Counted from the stretch's first letter, positions 8,855 through 16,867 are shown. The stretch: 32,800 nucleotides of DNA from an uncultured Clostridia bacterium (GCA_934778125.1 CAKVOF010000012.1:1-32800), one strand, 5' to 3'. Program-made: numbers and translations. The notes: generated from the letters alone by a model not told the origin.

Positions 8855-9976
8855 ATGAAAGCAAAAAAAGTATTATCAATAATATTCAACTCAATCAATA
8901 TGGTGCTTATGCTTATGCTTCTTGCGTGTGGGGTTTGTGCTACATTACAAGTTTCAAATGTGGTTAAAGATGTGGCTTTAATAAACACATTATCAAATTA
9001 TTTTAACGAAATATCAAATGGCTTAATTGTAGGAGTTTCATCACTAGGGGTTTCTGTTGGAACAATAAACAAACTAGTATTCATAATTACACCGCTTGCA
9101 ATAGTATTTTTATCATTTTTGTTTAGTTTAATAATTTTGATTAAAGTTTCAAAAAATAAAAGGTGCTTATTTTCATTAATCTATAAGGTTATTGTTGAAA
9201 GTTTATCATTAATTGTTTTGGGTTATGTTATTTATGTTAGGCTATCAAACGGAATGAAAATAAACAACATTATAATTGTTATTGCGTGCGAGGCTATAGT
9301 GCTTCTATCTTTGGTGTTTAACTTTATAACAATTTCGGGTTTGCCAGAAAAAAGAAAAAAGAATAAAAAACAAGATTTAAATGCGCAAGCAAACACAAAT
9401 GCAGGGATGAATCAGGGGGTTCAATTTAATGGAGGGTTTTCTCAAATGAATTCATATACCACCCCAATTCAAAATACAAACTTCACAGCACCAACAGGCT
9501 ATTCATTTAATAGTAATCAAACATCTTCGTTTGAAAGTCAATCACCATCGAGTTTTCCAAATTCAGCCACAAATCTTAGCGATTCTAGTGGGTTATATAA
9601 TTCTTCACAGCAATCTTCATCATCGTTTGCATCATCAACCGATTCAAATTTTGGTTATCAAAATTCTACCACACAAACTGCAAACACGGGATATTTTAAA
9701 TCTGGCAGTGCGAGCGGGTTAGAAACACAATCAAGTTTTGGGACTTCATCGTTTGCTGAGGGTAATATTGATATCCCAGCAACCGCTAATTTTGAAAGTG
9801 GTAGTCAATCTCAAGGTCTAACGGATAGTAACAATTCGTATACCACACCTTCTCAAAGTTCAACATCAACAGATGAATTTGGTATTCCAGCAATTAATCA
9901 AGATAATTTAAACACCACAACAACTTCTCAAAATTCAAATCCGTATGGAACGGGTGATAATGGCAATAATAATTAG
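8855..9976 (+). CDS. Membrane protein with long Ser/Asn/Gln/Thr-rich tail
   Basis: This is a 373-residue protein of unknown function. The first 165 residues hold about four transmembrane segments (about 8-28, 65-95, 107-127 and 133-157). A basic patch, KRKKNKKQ, follows. The remaining 200 residues are low complexity, very rich in Ser, Asn, Gln, Thr, Gly and Phe and nearly free of charge, and so probably disordered. By the positive-inside rule the basic patch suggests that the tail is cytoplasmic. AAAGGA lies eight bases before the ATG. It is coupled closely to the CrtO-like gene. No terminator is clear after it. Confidence 0.6.
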   Translation: MKAKKVLSIIFNSINMVLMLMLLACGVCATLQVSNVVKDVALINTLSNYFNEISNGLIVGVSSLGVSVGTINKLVFIITPLAIVFLSFLFSLIILIKVSKNKRCLFSLIYKVIVESLSLIVLGYVIYVRLSNGMKINNIIIVIACEAIVLLSLVFNFITISGLPEKRKKNKKQDLNAQANTNAGMNQGVQFNGGFSQMNSYTTPIQNTNFTAPTGYSFNSNQTSSFESQSPSSFPNSATNLSDSSGLYNSSQQSSSSFASSTDSNFGYQNSTTQTANTGYFKSGSASGLETQSSFGTSSFAEGNIDIPATANFESGSQSQGLTDSNNSYTTPSQSSTSTDEFGIPAINQDNLNTTTTSQNSNPYGTGDNGNNN

Positions 9977-10028
9977 TGTTTTTTGAAATATTAGGGTAGT
10001 TGAAGGCGTATGAATTAACGAATCAACA

Positions 10029-10071
10029 TTATTTTTAATATAATCTTAATTTATTTTTAATATAACCTTAA
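10029..10071. repeat. Two tandem copies of a 21-base AT-rich repeat upstream of the FTR-like gene
   Basis: Bases 10029-10049 and 10051-10071 match at 20 of 21 positions with a period of 22. Each copy holds TATAAT or TATAAC. The pair sits 23 bases before the TTG start at 10094 and may be a double -10 region or an operator. Confidence 0.6.
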
Positions 10072-10093
10072 ATTAATAATAGGAGAGAAACTA

Positions 10094-10342
10094 TTGAAAG
10101 TTATATTTAATCCAGATGAAAAAGTAGTAGCATTAATTCAAGAAGGCTTAAAACGAACGGGTGGTTATTGCCCTTGCAAACGAGAACACACAGAAGATAA
10201 TAAATGTATGTGTAAGGAATTTCGTGAGCAAATTAAAGATCCAAACTATGAGGGGTTTTGTCATTGTATGTTATATTACAAGTCAATTGGTGATAAGCCA
10301 AAAACTGAATTAGGTAAATCAGATAATAATAAAAATAAATAG
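10094..10342 (+). CDS. Ferredoxin-thioredoxin reductase catalytic-chain-like iron-sulfur protein
   Basis: This is an 82-residue protein with the full cysteine pattern of the FTR catalytic subunit: CPC at 26-28, CMC at 38-40 and CHC at 56-58, inside GGYCPC, CKEFREQI and GFCHCMLYYK. In known FTR four of these Cys bind a [4Fe-4S] cluster and two (second of CPC, last of CHC) form the redox disulfide that passes electrons from ferredoxin to thioredoxin. The start is TTG with AGGAGAG upstream. Thioredoxin starts 10 bases after its stop, which fits the role directly. No variable FTR subunit is seen, as in non-photosynthetic relatives. The electron donor is inferred to be ferredoxin-like. It ends in a Lys/Asn-rich tail. 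Confidence 0.85.
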   Translation: MKVIFNPDEKVVALIQEGLKRTGGYCPCKREHTEDNKCMCKEFREQIKDPNYEGFCHCMLYYKSIGDKPKTELGKSDNNKNK

Positions 10343-10352
10343 GTAGGTGGTT

Positions 10353-10673
10353 ATGGAAATTAAAGTAACAAACGATAATTTTGAAAAAGATGTTTTAAAA
10401 TCGGAAAAGAAAGTTTTGATAGATTTTTGGGCAACTTGGTGTGGCCCCTGCCGAATGATATCGCCGATTATTGAAGAAATTGCTGATGAGAATGATGGTT
10501 TAATAGTGGGCAAAGTGAATGTTGATGATGAAGTGGAGTTGGCAAAAAAATATGGGATAATGAGCATTCCAACACTTATGCTTTTTGAAAATGGTGAAGA
10601 AAAGGGAAAAATTATTGGTTACCACTCTAAAGATGAAATTGAAAAGTTTATTCAAGGTGAAACAGATAATTAG
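10353..10673 (+). CDS. trxA: Thioredoxin
   Basis: This is a 106-residue classical thioredoxin that reduces protein disulfides in the cytosol. The WCGPC active site lies at about residues 28-32. The buried Asp is in LIDFWATWC, the cis-Pro is in MSIPTLMLF (about 72-74), and the length is exactly that of the family. I chose the ATG at 10353 over the in-frame GTG at 10347 because AGGTAGG lies five bases before it. It follows the FTR-like gene in one transcript, which suggests that the FTR protein is its reductase. A strong hairpin follows. Confidence 0.95.
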   Translation: MEIKVTNDNFEKDVLKSEKKVLIDFWATWCGPCRMISPIIEEIADENDGLIVGKVNVDDEVELAKKYGIMSIPTLMLFENGEEKGKIIGYHSKDEIEKFIQGETDN

Positions 10674-10746
10674 ATATAAATAGTGTTTAGCTTTGATTTT
10701 GCTGTGAAAAATCAATAAGAACTTATATTTAATTTATTAATGTAAG

Positions 10747-10808
10747 AAAAAGATTTAAATTTATAAAGCAAATTTTAAATTTTACTTTATAATTTAAATC
10801 TTTTTTAT
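10747..10808. terminator. Long AT-rich terminator, probably bidirectional
   Basis: A 22-base near-perfect inverted repeat (10747-10768 with 10785-10806, core AAAGATTTAAATT/AATTTAAATCTTT) is followed by a T run on the plus strand. It also has a T-rich exit on the minus strand and may end the alkaline phosphatase transcript. The rest of the gap to 10941 holds no gene. Confidence 0.75.
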
Positions 10809-10941
10809 TTGCATCCTTAACTATGTTTAACTTTACTTGGTGAGATTTTATGATAATGTTGTGCTTTTGTTGTATATTAATCAATCGTTTTAAATATATT
10901 TGAATGCTTATTAAGTGAGTTTTTTAATTTCAAATTCTCAT

Positions 10942-12072
10942 TTAGTGTGTTAACATGGCTCGTATCATTTTATAAATATCGGTGTTATCCATAGTGTCTG
11001 AAATTTCATCTTCAAGTTTTATTCTCTTAGTTGTTTTAAATAAAATAAAATATGGAACATTTGCACCTGTGTGCCCTCCAGTTTGATATAACACATCGCT
11101 TATTTGTGCTTTGCTGGTTGCTAGCCTTAATCCGCCAGTTTCGTGGTCGGCAGTAACAAATATTGCACAATTGTTTTTATTTTCGAATTTGTTTTTAACC
11201 AAATTGATGCTATTATCAAAATTTACCAAGTATTCCATCATTCCCATAATATCGTTGGAATGACATTTTTTATCGATATGCGCGCCCTCAATCATCATAA
11301 AATAACCATTTGGAAAATGCTTTTCCATAAATTCAATGCCGAACTCTGTTAACATTTCAAGAGTTGGCCTAACATTTGTTCCATTGTTTGGAAGTACTTC
11401 GCTAAAAGCACCAATAATTTTATTGCTATTTAAATCAAGTTCGGAGTAGTCGCTAGTGAAGGTGTAACCATTTGATTTGAAATTTTCTTTTTTGGCTGTG
11501 TATGATTGAATGCCAGCACCTAAAAACAAGTCGATATTGCTATCTATTTGATATGATATAATCTCATCTTTATCACCACGATTATTGGCATGAGCCGAAA
11601 AGCTTGCGGGTGTTGCTCCATATAGTTTGTCGGTTGTTATAACGCCAACTCCAAGGCCTAGTGATTTTGCATATTCAGATATGCTCTCAATATCTTTTCC
11701 TTTGTGTCTTGCAACTTCTCCGTTATCATATTTTTTTCCAGTTGCTAAAGCACTTCCAGCGGCAGCACTATCAGTGGGCCCAAGAATATTATATGAAAAA
11801 GTTGTTATGTGTCCGCTATGTTCAAATTCTGTGAATGAAATCGATTTGTTGTAATATATCGATGTGTTTTTTATTTGATTATCTCCCATTCCATCGCCTA
11901 TAAACAAAACGACCTTATTTGCACTATTTATTAAATTTTTAAAATCATAATTGTTGTATAAGTTTAATCTTTTTACTGCAATACCACCTAGTATTGAACA
12001 TCCAACCATAACAATAATAGATATGATTACGCATACTGCAATATAGATTTTATTTTTAAAACTTTTAGTCAT
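10942..12072 (-). CDS. Alkaline phosphatase, membrane-anchored or secreted
   Basis: This is a 376-residue member of the PhoA-type alkaline phosphatase family, which releases phosphate from phosphomonoesters outside the cell. An N-terminal hydrophobic segment (about 9-33, with a Cys at 25) serves as signal or anchor. Visible metal and catalytic residues are IGDGMGDN (58-65), the nucleophile Ser102 in TDSAAAGSALATG, TPASFSAHANNRG, the MIEGAHID cluster, FVTADHETGGL and GGHTGAN. All expected ligands appear present. AAAGGGAG lies six bases before the ATG. It is alone on the minus strand, convergent with the thioredoxin gene and divergent from the collagen-like gene. Phosphate control is not visible. 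Confidence 0.92.
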   Translation of the reverse strand: MTKSFKNKIYIAVCVIISIIVMVGCSILGGIAVKRLNLYNNYDFKNLINSANKVVLFIGDGMGDNQIKNTSIYYNKSISFTEFEHSGHITTFSYNILGPTDSAAAGSALATGKKYDNGEVARHKGKDIESISEYAKSLGLGVGVITTDKLYGATPASFSAHANNRGDKDEIISYQIDSNIDLFLGAGIQSYTAKKENFKSNGYTFTSDYSELDLNSNKIIGAFSEVLPNNGTNVRPTLEMLTEFGIEFMEKHFPNGYFMMIEGAHIDKKCHSNDIMGMMEYLVNFDNSINLVKNKFENKNNCAIFVTADHETGGLRLATSKAQISDVLYQTGGHTGANVPYFILFKTTKRIKLEDEISDTMDNTDIYKMIRAMLTH

Positions 12073-12241
12073 ATTTAACTCCCTTTATAATATAATACAA
12101 TTATTTCTGAGATAAATCAAATTTAAAAACACAAAAATATTTTCTAAATGAGGTTCACTTAATATTGAGCCTTAAAACTACACATTTTCACTAAAAGAAA
12201 AACTTGGGCATAAAATGGAGTGTGATTATAAGGAGAAGATA

Positions 12242-13153
12242 ATGTTTTGCAAAACACAAAAAAATAAATGTTGCATAAAGCAAAGACAAGTTATAACGAA
12301 TATTATACGGGGTGAAAAGGGCGAGAAAGGCGATATGGGAAAGGGTTTGCAGATAGATGGTATAGTAAGATCGGTTCGGGATTTGCCTGTAACTGCACCC
12401 AAAGGAACAACCTTCTTAGTTGGAGAAACCGATAATAAAGATTTTTATGTTTTTGATGAAGTTATGGGCGGATGGAACAACCAAGGAAAACTTAAAGGCG
12501 AAAAGGGCGAAAAGGGCGAAAAGGGCGAAACTGGTAAAACGGGGGAAAAAGGTGATAAAGGTGAGAAAGGGGAAAAAGGTGAGAAGGGTGAAAAAGGAGA
12601 GAAAGGAACAAAAGGCGATAGGGGGGAAAAAGGTGAAAAGGGGATAGACTATGTTAAGGCGGTTTATATTGCAACTCTGCGTGATCCATCTTTTGTTGTT
12701 CCTGAAAATGGGTTAGAAATTGAAAGCGGGAAAAGGCTTCCGTTGAAAAACATTAGCACATACACGTATCAGAATTTGGTTGAATTAAATCCAACAGAAA
12801 ACACGATTAAGTTTAACGAAGTTGGAGCGTATGAAATTGAGTTCACTTTTAATGGTTACTGTAGTCAAAAAACTTTTCCTTTTGATATTGATTCCCATTT
12901 TGTGTCTGTTGGGTTTAGAGCGATTAACTCCGATAATGTTTATATTGGTGCTAATGATTGGAGTTTTAGTGAAGCACCGCACAATGTGAAAGGGTTAGGA
13001 ATTATCAATATTGAGGATTCTTCAGTTTTATATGAATTAGTTAATTTGCATAAATCATCGCTTATGATATTGGGTGGAAATAAACAACAAACGTTAACTA
13101 ATTCATACTACACAACGCCAATAGTAACTCTAATAATTAAAAAACTTAGATGA
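12242..13153 (+). CDS. Collagen-like protein with C-terminal jelly-roll-type domain
   Basis: This is a 303-residue protein. It has a Cys-rich start (MFCKTQKNKCC), a short GEKGEKGDMGKG block (about 24-35), and then a roughly 45-residue spacer (LPVTAPKGTTFLV, FDEVMGGW) of a type seen between collagen blocks in phage and spore surface proteins. A 17-triplet Gly-X-Y run (about 84-134) follows, mostly Gly-Glu-Lys with no Pro. The C-terminal domain of about 165 residues (GAYEIEFTFNG, TTPIVTLIIKKL) resembles the BclA/C1q-like trimer-forming fold. The ATG at 12242 is preferred to 12215 because AAGGAG is six bases before it. No signal peptide is visible. A trimeric surface or fibre protein is inferred. 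The promoter is not clear. Confidence 0.85.
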   Translation: MFCKTQKNKCCIKQRQVITNIIRGEKGEKGDMGKGLQIDGIVRSVRDLPVTAPKGTTFLVGETDNKDFYVFDEVMGGWNNQGKLKGEKGEKGEKGETGKTGEKGDKGEKGEKGEKGEKGEKGTKGDRGEKGEKGIDYVKAVYIATLRDPSFVVPENGLEIESGKRLPLKNISTYTYQNLVELNPTENTIKFNEVGAYEIEFTFNGYCSQKTFPFDIDSHFVSVGFRAINSDNVYIGANDWSFSEAPHNVKGLGIINIEDSSVLYELVNLHKSSLMILGGNKQQTLTNSYYTTPIVTLIIKKLR

Positions 13154-13396
13154 TGTAATGATTTAAATGGTAGTATGCTATTTGCAAGTGTTTTATTAAA
13201 AGTTATGGCTTTGAATGGTGTGGTTATGTTTTGCTCTGGATTGATGCTTTTAAGGCAATAACTCAAATTTAATGTCAAGAACTACCTATTAATTGATAAT
13301 TATTAGCTTATATCAAATAGTGGTAGGGGTTCAACTGGCGTGTATGAGAGAAATAGAAAGTTTGGTATAGCCTGCTGATAATAACACATATAAAAA

Positions 13397-13422
13397 TGTC
13401 ACAAACTTATAAGTTTGTGACA
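13397..13422. terminator. Perfect 26-base palindrome between convergent genes, likely terminator
   Basis: TGTCACAAACTTA is followed by its exact reverse complement. On the minus strand the stem runs directly into TTTTTATA, and it lies 32 bases after the RNase R stop, which fits a terminator for that gene. The plus strand has a weaker T-rich exit. The rest of the 300-base gap (13154-13453) holds only an imperfect hairpin near 13283-13328 and no gene I can support. Confidence 0.7.
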
Positions 13423-13453
13423 ATAACTTTATTTTTAAAATCTGTATTTTTAA

Positions 13454-15421
13454 TTACATCACAAATTTATCATCGCAAGATAAATCGTAATTTGCTTTTG
13501 AATGCTTATCTTCATTGTGTTTATTTAGGTTTTCACTTGCGAGTATTAATCCGCTAGGGTTTGTGATAGCATCATATATTTGAACTGTTATTTCATTTCC
13601 AAGAGAATAATTTGCATCATTTTTTGATTTGCCATTTTTTGTTTGCTTTAGAGTTGTTTCGCTTTGCGGAACTTTAACTTTTAAGCAGTTAGATGGATTT
13701 AAAACCGTTAACTTGCCTTTTTCATTTTCAACAATCACGCCATCAATATTTTCACCTAAATGATCCTTAGCCCAAATTGCACTTAGCAATCCTTTATATT
13801 TTGATTCGGCTTTATCAGAGATAACTTCTATTTCGTTTAAGTTGCTTGCGTATTTTGAAAGCTCAGTTTGAGAAAAATATGGTTCGCCTGTTTCAATTAA
13901 ACTCGTAATTTGGGTGTGGTCAAGCAAGTCAGCACCTCGCCTTATTGGAGAAGTTGTGTGAGAAGTTCCATTAACAACGCTTCCATAAAATTTGCATTTA
14001 AAGCCAGTGTGGGTTCCGTGTTCTTTAAAGTATGCATCTCTAGAATTTGTTACGAATTTTTCTCCAGTTTCTTTAAGCCTATCTTCAGGTTGAAGTGTAT
14101 CTGCGTTTATTCCAAGCCCAACGTGGCCATAGTTCGAAACACCATAACTTGCATGAGACATTGCTTTCAATATCATCGCAGTGATAGGTTCAGATAAATT
14201 AGTGTTCTTATGAGAGTTTATAATATTTTGCAAATCAACCGTGCTTGGGTTATCTGGTAAGAACACATCAAGTTCACTTAACTTTGCTTTTAATTCTTTA
14301 ATTGAATCAAAACTCATAGGCAAGTGATTCCTATATAAATATGGAATTTTTGCTCTATCGGCAAAGTCTGCCCAAACTTCGTTGCAAGCAAGCATAAATG
14401 ATTCAATAATAAATGTTGAACTTTCGGTGTGGTCTAGAACTATATCTTTAACTTTTGTTCTTGTTTCATCAAGAATGAAAGCGGGTTCTCTAGATCCAAT
14501 ATCAAAAGCTCCACGATTTATTCTGCGGTTTCTTAAAATATCAGATAATTTATAAGCATCTTCTATCATCCCGCCAAACTTAATATTATCAACAATATTT
14601 TCACCTTTCCCTTCATGCATATCGGCAACTTGCTTATATGTGAATCGTTTTTTACTATTGGTAACGCCCAAACCAATTTCATAATTATCAATTTTGCCTT
14701 TTGGTGTGAAATTTATTGTTGTGTTTAAAGTGTAACGGTCAACGCCTTCGTTTAATGAACACACACCATTAGATAAAATTTCAGGAAGCATAGGGTAAAC
14801 CGTTTCGCCTAAATATTTGCTATTTGCCTTAGTGATTGCTTCATTAAATAAAGGAGTGTTTGGTTTCACATATTTTGAAACATCAGCAATTGCAACCCTT
14901 AAAGTGAACGTGCCATCGTTATGTCTTTCAACAATGAATCCATCATCAAAGTCTTTGCTATTTGTGGGATCAATCGTGCAAAAATTGAAATTTCTGTAAT
15001 CAACTCGGCCACTTGCTGTAATTTCTGTTTTGCTAACGTCATCAGCCTGCTTCAACGCACTTTCAGAAAACCCTTCATCGAATCCATATTGAACGGCAAT
15101 AGCTTTCCCTTCAACAATAGGATCACCACTATTTCCTAAAACAAGGCTAATATTTCCATATGCGGAATCAGCACTTTCGTTTGCGATGCTCACTATGCAT
15201 TTTTGTTGGGCTCCACAAATTCTTCTGTTGTTATCTGTTTGAGGAATATGAATAATCCTACCAGTGTTTGATTTGAATATCAATTTTCCGTTTTTATCTT
15301 CAAAAATTTCACCAACTATTTGTTTTGAATTGTCTTTTTTTGAATAGTATGCAAAAGATGATTGCGAGTTGGTTGTGTTTTTAATATCATTTTTTGTTGT
15401 TTTCTTATTTTTTTTACTCAT
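13454..15421 (-). CDS. rnr: RNase R-type 3'-5' exoribonuclease (RNB domain), compact form
   Basis: This is a 655-residue processive RNA exonuclease of the RNase II/R family. After a Lys/Asn/Ser-rich tail, one short OB/cold-shock-like domain (about 33-95) precedes the RNB domain. Active-site acids are D151, D157, D159 and D160 in TIDPTNSKDFDDG. The late motif reads HTTSPIRRGADLLDH, with Gly where Tyr is usual after SPIRR. The C-terminal S1-like region (about 570-640) is short and diverged. The total is smaller than the common 700-800 residues. I chose the ATG at 15421 because AAGGTGG lies before it, not the GTG at 15430. A TTGACA-17-TAGAAT promoter lies just upstream. Confidence 0.88.
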   Translation of the reverse strand: MSKKNKKTTKNDIKNTTNSQSSFAYYSKKDNSKQIVGEIFEDKNGKLIFKSNTGRIIHIPQTDNNRRICGAQQKCIVSIANESADSAYGNISLVLGNSGDPIVEGKAIAVQYGFDEGFSESALKQADDVSKTEITASGRVDYRNFNFCTIDPTNSKDFDDGFIVERHNDGTFTLRVAIADVSKYVKPNTPLFNEAITKANSKYLGETVYPMLPEILSNGVCSLNEGVDRYTLNTTINFTPKGKIDNYEIGLGVTNSKKRFTYKQVADMHEGKGENIVDNIKFGGMIEDAYKLSDILRNRRINRGAFDIGSREPAFILDETRTKVKDIVLDHTESSTFIIESFMLACNEVWADFADRAKIPYLYRNHLPMSFDSIKELKAKLSELDVFLPDNPSTVDLQNIINSHKNTNLSEPITAMILKAMSHASYGVSNYGHVGLGINADTLQPEDRLKETGEKFVTNSRDAYFKEHGTHTGFKCKFYGSVVNGTSHTTSPIRRGADLLDHTQITSLIETGEPYFSQTELSKYASNLNEIEVISDKAESKYKGLLSAIWAKDHLGENIDGVIVENEKGKLTVLNPSNCLKVKVPQSETTLKQTKNGKSKNDANYSLGNEITVQIYDAITNPSGLILASENLNKHNEDKHSKANYDLSCDDKFVM

Positions 15422-15443
15422 ATTTCCCACCTTGATTTTTTAT

Positions 15444-15472
15444 ATTCTATCTTAGGTGATGTGATTTGTCAA
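15444..15472 (-). promoter_or_regulatory. Promoter of the RNase R gene
   Basis: On the minus strand TTGACA (15467-15472) and TAGAAT (15444-15449) are 17 bases apart. The start of transcription would fall about 15 bases before the ATG at 15421. Confidence 0.75.
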
Positions 15473-15537
15473 TACCCAAATTTTTCATTCACATTGAGTT
15501 TTTAGAGTAAAACCCAAATAAATATTTAAGTATAAAA

Positions 15538-15562
15538 AAAGACCAGTTTAAAACTAATCTTT
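15538..15562 (-). terminator. Terminator of the MazG-like/dtd operon
   Basis: On the minus strand AAAGATTAGTT pairs with AACTGGTCTTT (two G-U pairs) around a three-base loop and runs into seven T. The stem overlaps the last codons and stop of the 133-codon gene. Confidence 0.75.
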
Positions 15563-15955
15563 ATTACACAATTCATCATATTCTTTTTTTATTCTCATAA
15601 GTCCGCTTTTTAAGCTATCTTCAATCCCACATTTAACAGCATATATTAAAACTAAAGACTCAATCAAAAATTGAATATCATATTCTAAATCATCGTCGTT
15701 TTTTTGCAATTTGTTGTTGTAGAGTTCGTGTACTTCGCCATAAACAACTTCATTTTTACCATACATCAACTTAGTTATTTGCTCAAATTCTTGTTTATGC
15801 TCCAAGATGATGTTCGAACACAAAATCATCGCCTTTTCTCGATTGTAGTTTGATTGCAACATTTGAAGTTCGCGAATTTTTTCAATGCAAGGCTGGCAAC
15901 TTTTTAGGTGAGTCATAACATTTAATTTTTCATTAAAATACTTAATTTCTTTCAA
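15554..15955 (-). CDS. Small protein of unknown function with an HxxxCxxC motif
   Basis: This is a third gene of the MazG-like/dtd operon. I do not recognise the family. HLKSCQPC near the N terminus has the H-x3-C-x2-C spacing of anti-sigma-factor zinc fingers. The rest is a largely helical, charged protein (LQMLQSNYNREKAMILCSN, DDLEYDIQFLIESLVLIYA) without a clear membrane helix. The start is uncertain. TTG at 15955 has AAGGA eight bases upstream and gives 133 residues. ATG codons at 15976 and 16009 are in frame but have no ribosome site. The terminator stem overlaps the stop codon. The gene is 107 bases downstream of dtd and may be read through from it. Confidence 0.6.
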   Translation of the reverse strand: MKEIKYFNEKLNVMTHLKSCQPCIEKIRELQMLQSNYNREKAMILCSNIILEHKQEFEQITKLMYGKNEVVYGEVHELYNNKLQKNDDDLEYDIQFLIESLVLIYAVKCGIEDSLKSGLMRIKKEYDELCNKD

Positions 15956-16062
15956 TTTCCAATTCCTTTTTATCATAAAAAATTTTAAAATAAATGTTTT
16001 AAAGTCCATTAAAAGCTTTAAGTAGGATGCGTTAAATGATTCATTTATGATGCAATAAAATT

Positions 16063-16503
16063 TTATTTGTTTAATAAAATTGTGTATGGTCCATCAAGTG
16101 ATGTGTTTAAGTGCATATGCTCGCCAAAAGCACCAAGTTTAACGCACTTAACACCGTTTGCTACTAATTCATCTTTTAATTTAATGTATAATTCATAGGC
16201 GTGGGTTTTATCTCCACTTTGAGAAAAATCGGGGCGGGTTCCAGTTTGGGTGTTTGCCAAAAGTGTGAAATTGCTAACAAGTAAAATATCTCCATTAATA
16301 TCCAAAATACTTTTGTTTATTTTGCCAGATTCATCATTGAATATTCTCAAGGTTGCAATTTTTTTCGCAAGATATTTTGCGTTTTCAATTGTGTCGTTTT
16401 TGTGAACGCCAACTAAAACGAGTAGTCCAAATCCAATTTCGTTTATAAGTTTATCATCAACCGTTAATTTGCAGTGATTTACTCTTGATAACACTAGGTT
16501 CAT
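16063..16503 (-). CDS. dtd: D-aminoacyl-tRNA deacylase
   Basis: This is a 146-residue homodimeric enzyme that removes D-amino acids, or Gly from tRNA-Ala, from mischarged tRNA. The family shape is clear from LRIFNDESGKIN, ILLVSNFTLLANT, GTRPDFSQSGD and the C-terminal DGPYT loop that carries the cross-subunit cis-Pro. The SQFTL motif reads SNFTL (Asn78 for Gln), and the usual N-x-GPVT reads SLDGPYT. The length is normal. Its ATG overlaps the stop of the MazG-like gene by one base (TAATG), so translation is probably coupled. Confidence 0.93.
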   Translation of the reverse strand: MNLVLSRVNHCKLTVDDKLINEIGFGLLVLVGVHKNDTIENAKYLAKKIATLRIFNDESGKINKSILDINGDILLVSNFTLLANTQTGTRPDFSQSGDKTHAYELYIKLKDELVANGVKCVKLGAFGEHMHLNTSLDGPYTILLNK

Positions 16504-16793
16504 TAATCGTTTAACCTCGTTAAAGTTCTTGCCATTTTTTCATCGCGGATTTTTTCAATCTCTTCATAACCGAAAATCTCGCGCATTTGCTCTGCCATAT
16601 TCAAAACATCAGCAATCTCTTCTTTAATGTTATAAATTTGCTCTGGTGTTAAACCAACATCTTTTTTTCTAAAATACTTACACAAAGCTTTTGTTAACTC
16701 GCTCATTTCTTCAATACACATATTAATTTGAGCATCTTGCCCCCAGGTTTTCAAGAATAGTTTGTAGTTTTTAACTCTTTCTTCTTGTGTCAT
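16503..16793 (-). CDS. MazG-like all-alpha nucleotide pyrophosphohydrolase
   Basis: This is a 96-residue all-alpha NTP pyrophosphohydrolase domain that probably clears non-canonical or excess nucleotides by releasing pyrophosphate. The Mg-binding pattern is visible as CIEEMSELTKAL (two Glu in the first helix, another four residues on) and IKEEIADVLNM (EExxD in the partner helix). I chose the ATG at 16793, which has GGAG-AAAAATT before it, over an earlier GTG-type opening at 16832 that would lie inside the promoter. It is the first gene of the operon with dtd. Confidence 0.85.
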   Translation of the reverse strand: MTQEERVKNYKLFLKTWGQDAQINMCIEEMSELTKALCKYFRKKDVGLTPEQIYNIKEEIADVLNMAEQMREIFGYEEIEKIRDEKMARTLTRLND

Positions 16794-16822
16794 AATTTTT
16801 CTCCATATTTTATATACTTGCC

Positions 16823-16851
16823 AATATACCATAGTGCAATTATTTAGTCAA
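16823..16851 (-). promoter_or_regulatory. Promoter of the MazG-like/dtd operon
   Basis: On the minus strand TTGACT (16846-16851) and TATATT (16823-16828) are 17 bases apart, with an added TG (TGGTATATT) making an extended -10. Confidence 0.7.
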
Positions 16852-16867
16852 ATAAATATTTATTCGT

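Noticed and set aside
12420..12647. Basic Lys/Arg-rich open frame inside the collagen-like gene
   Set aside because: It is the shifted frame of the Gly-Glu-Lys repeat and has no ribosome site.
12490..12650. Tandem repeat that might be a CRISPR array
   Set aside because: The 9-base periodicity is the Gly-Glu-Lys coding of the collagen-like gene, without spacers.
13283..13328. Imperfect hairpin CTACC...GGTAG in the gap after the collagen-like gene
   Set aside because: The stem is broken and the loop is long, with no T run; chance in AT-rich DNA is likely.
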